DNA of 42,387 nt from NCBI RefSeq assembly GCF_002114215.1, contig NZ_NCTE01001505.1:1-42387 (forward strand). The letters run 5' to 3'. The notes under the pieces were generated by a model. The model did no database searches. It was given only the letters and a program-made list of their open reading frames with translations, and was not told the origin of the DNA. The translations under genes were made by a program, and so were the position numbers. The DNA is from Streptomyces sp. 13-12-16 (lineage in GTDB: Bacteria > Actinomycetota > Actinomycetes > Streptomycetales > Streptomycetaceae). The stretch's first letter is position 1. Every line of letters begins with the position of its first letter. This document shows positions 33,305 through 41,395 of this stretch, one piece after another.

Positions 33305-33616
33305 GGAGTCGTGGTTCCTTCCGGTCAGAGCTCCGGTGGGATGGAGCTTTACATGAACCATCAACCATTAACCGGCTTTGTTTCAACGCCTCGGTGGAAT
33401 CTCCTCGCGAACCGGCCGACGGCGTTGTCCACGCGCGCCCCGGCCCGAGACACCGGGCGTCCTGGAGGAACGGGGCGCTCCGGACGAGTCGGGGAGGGGT
33501 GCACAGGCTCCGTGGGAAAGGCGCGCGTGGAGGAGGAAAGCCCTGCGGTTCCGGGGCGGACCACCGCTGTTGGGCCTCGTTCGGGACGAGGGTGGTTGGC
33601 TATGCAGGCGAGAACC
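33305..33616 (-). promoter_or_regulatory. Upstream region of the small secreted protein gene
   Basis: The AT-rich stretch 33345-33385 carries AACCAT-type direct repeats (AACCATCAACCATTAACC around 33356-33373) upstream of the minus-strand gene, plausibly its promoter or operator. The rest, to the ISL3 end at 33617, shows no supported gene. Confidence 0.3.
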
Positions 33617-34496
33617 GGCTCTGGTCCACTTCTTGTGGTCACGTACGCGGCGTGACGGCTGGTCGTCGTTCGGTGGTGGTTGACATCGCCCGAAAATCGA
33701 CCTGCCAGAGAGGGGACAACGTCGACAGTTCCGCGCCGTGAACAACGTGCGGCCGCAGCTGGAAGAGCTGCTGTTCGGGTCGGTGGAGAACATGGCGGTG
33801 GAGTCGGTCGACGTGGCTGATGCTGTCGTAAGAGTGGAGGCCCCCGGTCCACGGCCAGGCGGGCGGCCTGTCCGGGGTGTGGGTGCTGGTCAGGGCGAGT
33901 ACACGGCTCTTACCTGCGGTTTCCCCGAGATCTGCCCACGTCGGGCAAGCTCGTCGTGATGTCGTCGCGGGTGCGCCGGTTCGTCTGTGCGGAACGTTCC
34001 TGCCCGCGCAGGACGTTTGCCGAGCAGGCACCCGGCCTCACCCGTCGATCCGGTCGCCGGACAGGGCAGCTGCGATCGACGCTCGTCTCGATCGGTCTCG
34101 CGCTTGCGGGGCGGGCCGGCGCTCGAATGTCGGACGCCTGCGGGGTCCGAGTCAGCCGGAACATCCTGCTGAGGCTGGTCACCTCGCTGCCAGACCCGCC
34201 CACCACCGTTCCCCGCATGCTCGGCGTCGACGAGTCCGCCCAGCGCAAGGGCCGGATCTACGGAACCGTACCTGTCGACGTCGAGACACGGCGCCCTGTG
34301 GACCTCCTGTCGGACCGGGAAGCGAACACCCTCGCGACCTGGCTGTCCGAGCGGCCCGGGATCGAGATCATCTGCCGGGACCGCGCTCTCTTCTACACCG
34401 AGGGGCCACCCGCGGCGCCCCGCAAGCACTCCAGGTCGCCGACCGATGGCATCTCTGGCACAACCTCGGCGAAGTCGTCGGGAAGTGCGTCTACTA

Positions 34497-35411
34497 GGGT
34501 CCGTCTTCAAAGATCATCAGATCGTGGATCATGGTGGGGTGGTACGTCGTCATGAACTCACTGACCAGGAGTGGGAGTTGCTCGCTCCGCTGATACCGAG
34601 GGCCGCGACGGGCCGGCCGCGGGTGTCGGACCGGCAGGTCATCAACGGGATGGTCTACAAGATCCGCACCGGGATCTCGTGGCGTGACCTGCCCGAACGC
34701 TACGGGCCTTGGCAGACGGTCTACCCCCGCTTCCGCCGCTACGCGATCGACGGGGTGTTCACCCGGGCCCTGCAGCAGATCCAGGCCCGGGCCGACGCCG
34801 CCGGTGACATCGACTGGCTGGTCCAGATCGACTCCACCATCGTCCGCGCCCACCAGCACGCCGCCGCCACCGGCCGAAAAGGGGGAATCAGCGGCCGGAC
34901 GAACCGGACGATCACGCCCTCGGCCGATCCCGGGGCGGACTGACCACGAAGGTCCACCTCGCCTGCGACGGCAAGGGCCGTCCTCTGGCTCTCCTCGTCA
35001 CGCCGGGCCAGCGCCATGACAGTGTCTGCGCACGCATCCTGCTCGAACGCATCCGCGTTCCCCGCAGCAGCCTCGGCCGGCCACGCTGCCGACCCGACCA
35101 GGTCATCGCGGACAAGGCCTACAGCTCCCGCGGTTTCCGCGCCTACCTGCGGCGACGCGGCATCGCGCACACCATTCCCGAGAAGGCCGACCAGCGGCGG
35201 CACCGACTGCGGCGCGGGAGCCGCGGCGGTCGACCGCCAGGGTTCGACCGGGAGACTTACCGCCGGCGCAACCTCGTCGAGCGCTGCTTCAACCGGCTCA
35301 AGGGCTTCCGCGGCATCGCGACCAGATACGACAAGACCGCCACCTCATACGAGGCAGCGGTCAGTCTCGCGTCGCTCCTGCTCTGGGCAAGATCCGTTTG
35401 AAGACGGACCC
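34497..35411 (+). mobile_element. Intact IS5-family insertion sequence
   Basis: 915 bp bounded by perfect 15-bp inverted repeats GGGTCCGTCTTCAAA (34497-34511) and TTTGAAGACGGACCC (35397-35411). CTA lies immediately left (34494-34496) and CTA again at 35411-35413, consistent with a short TNA-type target duplication overlapping the end. It contains both halves of the transposase and is the only IS here with all parts in place. It split the transposase gene of ISL3 element 2. Confidence 0.88.
34539..35401 (+). CDS. IS5-family transposase, two overlapping frames (programmed frameshift likely)
   Basis: The first frame (from about GTG 34539 to 34943) holds RRHELTDQEWELLAPLIP, KIRTGISWRDLPERYGPW and DWLVQIDSTIVRAHQHAA with the first catalytic Asp. 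The second frame, one base back, continues SRGGLTTKVHLACDGKGRPL, PDQVIADKAYSSRGFRAYL (second Asp) and RRNLVERCFNRLKGFRGIAT (Glu) to 35401. The overlap contains AAAAGGGGG at 34877-34885, the kind of slippery run used for -1 frameshifting in this group, so the fused DDE transposase is probably made from both frames. All catalytic residues are present. Confidence 0.85.
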
Positions 35412-36259
35412 TAACACCGCGCCTGCCTGCGGCCCGCATCTGAGTCATCGGAAGAGCCAGACCAGACGCCGGAGTCACCCACGTCCTCGCCCTGGCCAAC
35501 GGGCCACCGGTTCGCCGAACGCACCCGTGCCAAGCACACCACCGTCCACGCCCTGCTGGTCGCCGGTCGCAGCAAGCGAGCCATCGCCCAGCAGCTCGGC
35601 ATGGGCCTCAACACCGTCCTCCGATTCTCCCGCGCCACCGAACCGGAGCAACTGTTCACCGGCCAGTGGCAAAGCTGCCCCACCAAGCTCGACGCCTACA
35701 AGCCCTACCTCGACCAGCGATGGCAGGAAGGCTGCACCAACGCCTGGAAACTACGGGAGGAGATCAAGGCACAGGGCTCCCCGGACGGCTACGGCAACGT
35801 CCGCGCCTACGTCAGCCGGAACCTACGCGGCAAGCCCAAACCGGTCGGCCCCCGACCGTCATCCGCCCACGCCGTCACCCGCTGGATCCTCACCCACCCC
35901 GATGCCCTGGCCGAGAGCGACCGGCTCCAGCTCGAGGCCGTGTCGGCCAACTGCCCCGAACTGGACGCACTCGCCGAGCACGTGCGCTTCTTCGCCTGCA
36001 TGCCCACCCAGCTGCAAGGCCACCAACTGCCGACATGGATCGAAGCGGCAACCGCCGCCGACCTGCCCAGCCTCCAGCGCTTCGCCGGCACCTGGAGCGC
36101 GGCCTCGACGCCGTCACTGCCGGACTCTCGCAGCCGTGGAACTCCAGGGTCGTCGAAGGCCATGTCAACCGGATCAAGATGCTCAAGCGCCAGATGCCCG
36201 GCCGCGCAGGCTTCGAACTCCTCCGCAAGCGCGTCCTGCTCCACTCCTGAGTTTGCCGT

Positions 36260-36607
36260 TCAGTCTTCGGCGCCAGGCGAAGACAGTTCGTCATCGGCGG
36301 CGAGGGTGACTTGGGCGGTCCATGACCAAGGCTCCCGGGGCGGATCCCAGCTCACCTCGACGTCGGTGTCATGGAAGGCGCGCACGAGTTCCGTCACCAT
36401 CACCGCCGCCGCGGCCCGCGCGTCTTGCGGGTCGGTGTTGATCGGCACGCCCAGCCGCCCGCAGAGCATTCCGCTTTCGGTGAGGAAGCTGGTGCGCCAG
36501 CCCTCCGGCGTCGCCAACAGAACGATCCCCTTCGGGATGCCCCAGGCAGGCCGCTGCTTCTCCTTCTTGCGTCCCACCACGCCGCTATTCAACATCGTCG
36601 AGTCCAT
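36260..36607 (-). CDS. Passenger protein A of ISL3 element 2 (115 aa)
   Basis: Start ATG 36607 (MDSTMLNSGVVGRKKEKQRP) or the second ATG at 36595; neither has a strong ribosome site. The body reads WGIPKGIVLLATPEGWRTSF LTESGMLCGRLG, NTDPQDARAAAAVMVTELVR and a C-terminal acidic DELSSPGAED. The layout is a small alpha/beta protein without signal peptide. I do not recognise it. It converges with the broken transposase (10 bases between stops) and is followed upstream by a second passenger on the same strand. Confidence 0.65.
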   Translation of the reverse strand: MDSTMLNSGVVGRKKEKQRPAWGIPKGIVLLATPEGWRTSFLTESGMLCGRLGVPINTDPQDARAAAAVMVTELVRAFHDTDVEVSWDPPREPWSWTAQVTLAADDELSSPGAED

Positions 36608-36681
36608 TGGTGATGAGCGTGGGTGGAGGATCAACCGCCGCGACGCGGTTCGGTGCCTGCCTCGCACGGCAAGCTGAACCT

Positions 36682-36960
36682 TCAGGACGGATCGTCGATG
36701 AGCCCAAAGCCCTCCGGGAACCCCTCCAGGAACTCACGTCGAGCGGGGTCGGCCTCGGCAGCTGTCATCTCCCCGAGCAGGGCGATCAGCTCCTGTTGCT
36801 GATCACCAGGCAGCGTGCTGACCACGTGGGCGACCCCCTCCGTCACCTTGACCGCGTCGTCCTGATCCATCTGCTCGTTTTCGCTGCCGTCGATGAACCA
36901 CAGGACATCGACCAAAACCTCGACCAAGACACGAGTCAGGGACGGATACGAAGACGTCAC
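36682..36960 (-). CDS. Passenger protein B of ISL3 element 2 (92 aa)
   Basis: GTG 36960 is preceded by GGGAG. The peptide reads PSLTRVLVEVLVDVLWFIDG, then DAVKVTEGVAHVVSTLPGDQ QQELIALLGEMTAAEADPARREFLEGFPEGFGL, an acidic all-helical small protein. A longer in-frame extension upstream runs through the inverted repeats and is not real. It lies 74 bases upstream of passenger A on the same strand, so the two may be co-transcribed. The family is not recognised; size and acidity would suit an adaptor or immunity-type protein, which is only a suggestion. Confidence 0.65.
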   Translation of the reverse strand: MTSSYPSLTRVLVEVLVDVLWFIDGSENEQMDQDDAVKVTEGVAHVVSTLPGDQQQELIALLGEMTAAEADPARREFLEGFPEGFGLIDDPS

Positions 36961-37063
36961 GGCGGTCTCCCAGCAGATCAACGGCAGAGTCCGGTCATCC
37001 CACCACGCACCACTGACATCACGATCCGCGAACCTCCACGGAAAGTGGACCAGAGCCTTGTTC

Positions 37064-38000
37064 GGCTCTGATCCACTTCTTGTGAGGCGGCGACACGGCG
37101 TCACAACCGGCTGGAAGGAAGCCCGTTGGTGTGATTGCAGCGTGTTCTCGACGTTCTCCACGGTCTTCGCCCATCTGTCCTCCGTGGTGGTCGACGAGAT
37201 CAGAGCAGATGGCGGTGGGATAGCCCTCACGGCACGGACGGTGACGCGCGAGGCGGCCTGCCCGGGCTGCGGCGCCGTGTCCGTCCGTGTCCATGGTGGC
37301 CACCGACGGCGCCTTGCCGACCTCTCGGCGGCCGGGCGGCAGGTCCTGATCGACCTGCTGGTGCGACGGTTCCTTTGCCCGGCGGCTGCGTGCGGTCGCC
37401 GCACGTTCGTCGAGCAAGTGGACGGGCTCACCGAGCGATTCGCGCGGCGCACGCCGCTCCTGCGTCGCTCGCTGGAAAAGATCGCGCCGGCGCTCGCTGG
37501 ACGTCCTGGCGCCCGGCTGGCCGCGCATCTGTCCATCCCGACGAGTGCGAACTCCCTGCTCAGACTGGTGCGCAGGCTTCCGGACAAGCATGTCGGCGTC
37601 GCGCCCCGTGTGCTGGGCGTCGATGATTTCGCCCTGAAGAAGGGGCACGTCCATGGAACGATCACCTTGGACATGGAGACCGGGGAGCGCGTCGACGTCC
37701 TGCCTGACCGCACCGCGGAGACCCTCACCGCGTGGCTGCGCGCACACCCCGGAGCGGAGATCGCCTGCCGGGACCGGGCCAGTGCCTACGCCGAGGCCGT
37801 ACGCACCGCCCGCCCCGACGCGATCCAGGTCGCGGACCGCTTCCATTTGTGGAAGAACCGGTGCGAAGCCGTCGAGAAATACGTTGTCACGCACCGCAGT
37901 TGCCTCGCCGAGCCTACCGAGGACGCGCCCGCTGACACCACTGCCGAGCAGGAGGTGTCGGGGCGGCCGGAGGGGATGCGCGTGACCCGGCGCCGCGAGC
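37064..38000 (+). mobile_element. ISL3-family element 3, left part only
   Basis: The left end GGCTCTGATCCACTTCTTGTG starts at 37064, six bases after the right end of element 2, with which it shares the terminal sequence. The transposase N-terminal two thirds follow, and an IS110 relic on the opposite strand begins at about 38000; no right end is seen. Confidence 0.65.
37142..38000 (+). pseudogene. ISL3-family transposase, truncated at its 3' side
   Basis: From about GTG 37142: VFSTFSTVFAHLSSVVVDEI, CPGCGAVSVRVHGGHRRRLA and RRFLCPAAACGRRTFVEQVD (zinc ribbons), GVAPRVLGVDDFALKKGHVH (first catalytic Asp), GAEIACRDRASAYAEAVRT (second) and VADRFHLWKNRCEAVEKYV. At about residue 285 the ISL3 sequence stops; the frame only continues as antisense of IS110. 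The C-terminal third with the catalytic Glu is lost. No frameshift is seen up to that point. Confidence 0.85.
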
Positions 38001-38737
38001 CGGCCAGGCTCGGGACGATCAGCGCGGCCGCCCCCGTGCCCGGAACGATGACGGTCTCCTCGTCCAGCGCAGCGAAGATGTCCTCGACCAGCCGCTCGGC
38101 CATCCGCGGGGCCTTCGGCCGTAACAGGGTGACCAGCCGCCGCCGTCCGGCCTTGCGGATCCGGGCCGGGGACCCGAACCGTTCCAGCAGGGTGAGGACG
38201 GCCGGGTGCTGCAACCGCGGCCCCAACACCCGCTCCAGCGACGGATGGATCTGCGTCAGCAGGCCATGGAGCCGGTGGCAACGCGGGGCGCTTCCCCGGC
38301 CAGGTCGTCGTCGAAGCCGACGATCATCTCCAGCTCGGCGATCGTCTCGTCCTCGCCGTCGATCCCCCGCAGCGTGTGGGGCATCGCGCGGGCGGCGTCG
38401 GCGATGATGAACGCGTCCTTCGCGTCGGTCTTGGCCTCACCCGGACAGAGGTCGGCGATCCGCCGCATCGCCAGGCCGGCAGATAGGCGACCGGGCAGCC
38501 CATGTCGCGGGCGACCGCCAGTGGCAGAGCTCCGATCGAGGGCGGCTGGTCGACCACGACCAGTACCGTCCCGTGCTTGGCCTGCAACTTGGCGAACAGC
38601 TCACGGAGCTTGGACTCGGTGTTGGGCAGGCGCTTGTCGAACGCCTTCTTCCCAGCCGGTGTGACGGCGGTGGCGTGGTGTTCGCCTTTGCCGACGTCCA
38701 GGCCGGGGAAGACGTCGATGTCGCCGGTGTCGATCAC
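37995..38737 (-). pseudogene. IS110-family transposase relic
   Basis: From GTG 38737 on the minus strand: DVFPGLDVGKGEHHATAV (first Asp of the RuvC-like DEDD domain), LVVVDQPPSIGALPLAVA, then a one-base shift near 38480, MRRIADLCPGEAKTDAKDAF IIADAAR (Asp-x-x-Asp region), another shift near 38280, and HPAVLTLLERFGSPARIRKA and VPGTGAAALIVPSLAG. The C-terminal domain with the catalytic Ser is missing, cut at the junction with ISL3 element 3. Bridge-RNA-type flanks cannot be judged. Confidence 0.8.
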
Positions 38738-39230
38738 GTTCAGGCCCCTCCGTCACGCTTTCATCCGGCCTTGCCTCGGCACCGAGCTGCCACATCCAGG
38801 TTACGGAGAGCTCTTCCGGGTGCGCTGGCCTGTGTGGTTGGGGTTGTGGGCGGTTCGTGGCCGGGCGCGGCTGCTCTTACGGCGGGGCAGTGGTGTGTGA
38901 CCTCTCCAGGTCTTGTCCGCCACCGCCCGCCCCGATGGGGTCGGCGGCTGCCTCGTCGGCACCGGCCTGTCCCTCGCCGTGCACTCGTCAGAAGACTCCG
39001 AAGAAGCGGTGCCACCAGGTGGGTCACCGAACATGCCGAGGCAGCTGGCTCGGCCCGGTGCGGTCGCACTCCAGTAGCTCCTCGGGCACGATCACGTACG
39101 GGACACCCCCACGTATCGGCCGTCACGGGGCAGTCCTGCTCCCCGCACCCACGGGGGATGGTCCCTTGACCGAGGACGGCATGCCGATGTCGGTTTCGGG
39201 CAGTGAGGCCTCACTGCTGGTTGAGCCTTC
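38738..39230. other. Intergenic stretch, no supported gene
   Basis: Open frames exist on both strands but lack ribosome sites, domains and consistent bias. The left part may include the former IS110 flank. Confidence 0.4.
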
Positions 39231-39800
39231 TCACGGGATGAGCGGAGCCTTGGAGCGGGCGTGCTCCCACATGCCGTGGAGCTGTTCCAAGGGCCGCTGC
39301 TGTTCGCCGTGGAGGGCGTTGAGGACGAGGAGGCATCCGGTGAAGGCCGGCACCGCCCACTGTGCGCAGGCGAGCTGGCGCTGTGCCTTCTCCATGTCGA
39401 TGGGGTGCTGGTCCGCCTTCTGGCTGTCCTCGGGATCGGAGGAGGAGGCCAGCTCGACCTTCTTGCCGAGGACGCGGGCGTAGGCGGTGGCGGCCAGGGC
39501 AGCCGCCGTGACGACCGTCTTGGCGGTGGTGGAGGCGCCCACGCCGTGCTGGGTTCTGACCCGGTGGGCGTTCACGGCGAGCAGGCCGCCACCGCCGAAC
39601 AGGTGCGCGCCGATGGCGGCGGCGTTGACCGGTACCCACTTCGCCCAGCCGACCGAAGCGATCCGGGCCCTGGCGGCGACCGTGGGGCCCTCGTGCTCCG
39701 CCGCTCCGTTCAGCCCGACCGCACCCATCAGGGAGCCGCCGAACCAGGCGGCCAGTCCCACGTCGTGCAGGCTGCGGATGAGGGTGTTGCGTCCGGACAT
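39231..39800 (-). CDS. Four-helix membrane protein, unknown family
   Basis: 189 residues from ATG 39800 with GGAGGAG upstream. MSGRNTLIRSLHDVGLAAWF GGSLMGAVGLNGAA is a first hydrophobic segment; further ones are WVPVNAAAIGAHLFGGGGLL, TTAKTVVTAAALAATAYARV and WAVPAFTGCLLVLNALHG. The loop KKVELASSSDPEDSQKADQH and the tail GMWEHARSKAPLIP are polar. It resembles Streptomyces membrane proteins annotated only as hypothetical. It stands alone; no operon partner is obvious. Confidence 0.82.
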   Translation of the reverse strand: MSGRNTLIRSLHDVGLAAWFGGSLMGAVGLNGAAEHEGPTVAARARIASVGWAKWVPVNAAAIGAHLFGGGGLLAVNAHRVRTQHGVGASTTAKTVVTAAALAATAYARVLGKKVELASSSDPEDSQKADQHPIDMEKAQRQLACAQWAVPAFTGCLLVLNALHGEQQRPLEQLHGMWEHARSKAPLIP

Positions 39801-40537
39801 GAATGTGCTCCTCCAGGTAGGCGGGCGGCGGGGGCCGACGACGAGGTGTCGCGCGCTTCTCCACCCTCGCCGAGCCGCGCCGTCACCGCCATCACAGCTG
39901 ACCCGGATGATTTCCTCTGACAGGTAGCGGCAATCCGCGAGGCTCGTTGTCTTGAGCAACCGGCAACGGGTCGTTCCGGGTGATACCACTGATGGCCCGC
40001 CGCGGCGAGTGCGGGCACCTGGTGGTGCTGCCGGATTCGGACTCACGCCTCCCGCACCGGCGACCAGTACCACCGGCAGCCCGGAGCCGTGGACCGCGTA
40101 CGTCGTCGCGTCGCTCATCGGACCATCCTCTGCAGCGCGTCTCCGTCCACGCCGAGCGGCCGGTGTCCAGGCCGCGCAGCGCCACATGGGCACAGAAGAA
40201 GGACGCCCGGGACAGGATGTGCCACCGCATGCCGGTGGGCACCTCGCCATCCGCCGCCCGGCCACCGTGGTCTGCTCAGCGCCCCTGAGGGCGGCGCGTA
40301 CCTGTGGTGCGTACGTGCTGCCCCCGCACGCGTCGTGACGCTGAGATGGCCCGGACGGGCGGCCGTAGGAGGATCGCTTCGGCGGCGTGCCGTGTCAGCA
40401 ACGGAGACGCTCCCTGCCGACGGGCCGCACGATGACCTCGTGAACCGACGGATTGCCCGGCGCCGCAAGCGGCCGGAGCGCCCAGGCCGTTCCCTCTCCT
40501 GGGTGGTGTCGCACGGGTGGAAGGATAAGACCGTGTC
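39801..40537 (-). other. Gene-poor stretch with an alpha/beta hydrolase N-terminal scrap
   Basis: ATG 40117 on the minus strand, with AGAGGA upstream, opens MSDATTYAVHGSGLPVVLVAGAGGV, resembling the first strand and oxyanion turn of an alpha/beta hydrolase, but after about 25 residues the sense is lost. I see nothing else supportable here. Confidence 0.35.
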
Positions 40538-41191
40538 CTACGTGGTGAGGCGGATGAGTCGCTTGTAGCGGCACAGGGCGGCGGCGAGTCCGAGAAAGGC
40601 CAGGTAGTTGCGGGGATCGCGTTCGTAGCGAGGGCTCAAGCGGCGGTAGCCGGACAGCCACGACATCGCCCGCTCGATGACCCAGTGGCGCCGCCCTAAT
40701 CGCTCGCTGGACTCGATGCCTTTACGGGCGATGTGTACGCCGATCCGCTTCCCGCGCAGCCATCTGCGCAGGTCAGCCCGGTCGTAGGCTTTGTCCGCAT
40801 GCAGGCGTTGCGGCTTGAAGTACCGGCCGTTGTGGGGGTCGTGTCTCGTTTGGTGACCCTCCACCATCGGCTTCAGCCCTTCGCTGTCGTGGGTGTTACC
40901 CGCGGAGACGCCGACGAGAAGGGGCAGTCCGTTCGCGTCCGACAGGACGTGCATCTTGGAACCCGGCCTGCCCCGGTCCACGGGGCTCGGACCTGTGTGT
41001 TCGCCCCTTTTTTTAGCCCTCACGTGGGCGGTGTCGAGCGCGACGCGGGTGACGTCGATGAGGCCGGCGTCGTCGAGTCGGTGCAGCACCGCCTCGTGAA
41101 GCCGACCCCAGAGGCCAGCTCTGGACCAGATGAGGAAGCGGCGGTGGGCGGTCGACTTCGAGACCGCCTTCGAGGTGCCTCCCGCGCTCAT
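40538..41191 (-). pseudogene. IS5-family transposase, N-terminally truncated
   Basis: 217 codons: TAHRRFLIWSRAGLWGRLHE, VTRVALDTAHVRAKKRGEHT (first catalytic Asp), GRPGSKMHVLSDANGLPLLV, RLHADKAYDRADLRRWLRG (second Asp) and RRHWVIERAMSWLSGYRRLS (Glu), then NYLAFLGLAAALCRYKRL to the stop. The catalytic set is complete but the first 60 or so residues of the family, the N-terminal DNA-binding part, are missing: sequence changes at about 41195 to a plus-strand regulator fragment. This group differs from the element at 34497. Confidence 0.8.
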
Positions 41192-41215
41192 CGACGAACG
41201 AGTCCCGTTCTCGTA

Positions 41216-41368
41216 GGCAAAGCCATCTCAGCGATGCGCGAACATCCCGCCGAGCACGAGGCGCTGATCACCAGGCTCCGCGCCAACGATGTCCGGGGCT
41301 TCTCCGACATCCTCCGTTCCCGCGTCGGCGACATGTACGGATCCGACGTGCGCCACCTCCACTTCTGA
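41216..41368 (+). pseudogene. C-terminal fragment, probably of a GntR-type regulator
   Basis: The plus-strand frame ends AISAMREHPAEHEALITRLR ANDVRGFSDILRSRVGDMYG SDVRHLHF at 41368. The E-H-x-x-(L/I)-(I/L)-x-x-(L/I)-R-x-x-D pattern is that of the last FCD-domain helices. The upstream gene is missing where the IS5-family relic begins. Identification is tentative. Confidence 0.4.
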
Positions 41369-41395
41369 AGCCGACACCCGCTCGACGGCCGACCT

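Larger units (their letters stand above)
33738..36250 (+). pseudogene. ISL3-family transposase, interrupted and frameshifted
   Basis: MNNVRPQLEELLFGSVENMA VESVDVADAVVRVEA opens the gene; a stretch with the first zinc finger is lost or shifted; MSSRVRRFVCAERSCPRRTF resumes, then RMLGVDESAQRKGRIYGT (first Asp region) and EIICRDRALFYTEGPP (second). The gene is cut at 34496 by an IS5-family insertion. It resumes after 35411 with GHRFAERTRAKHTTVHALLV, LGMGLNTVLRFSRA and, after another shift near 36090, WNSRVVEGHVNRIKMLKRQM with the catalytic Glu, ending at 36250. Inactive. Confidence 0.8.
33617..37057 (+). mobile_element. ISL3-family element 2 with two passenger genes, split by an IS5-family element
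   Basis: The left end GGCTCTGGTCCACTT starts at 33617 and its exact complement ends at 37057. Inside are the ISL3 transposase gene (broken), a nested IS5-family element at 34497-35411, and two small minus-strand genes. Without the nested element the length is 2526 bp, close to the 2575 bp of element 1. The transposase lies left and passengers right, as in element 1, but passengers here point the other way. No target duplication seen. Confidence 0.7.

Noticed and set aside
36682-37728. 348-codon minus-strand frame
   Set aside because: Only the last 92 codons (from GTG 36960) look real; the rest is antisense to ISL3 element 3 and crosses the inverted repeats.
37142-38407. Single long transposase gene to 38407
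   Set aside because: After about 38000 the frame reads antisense IS110 sequence, so the apparent length is an artefact of the junction.
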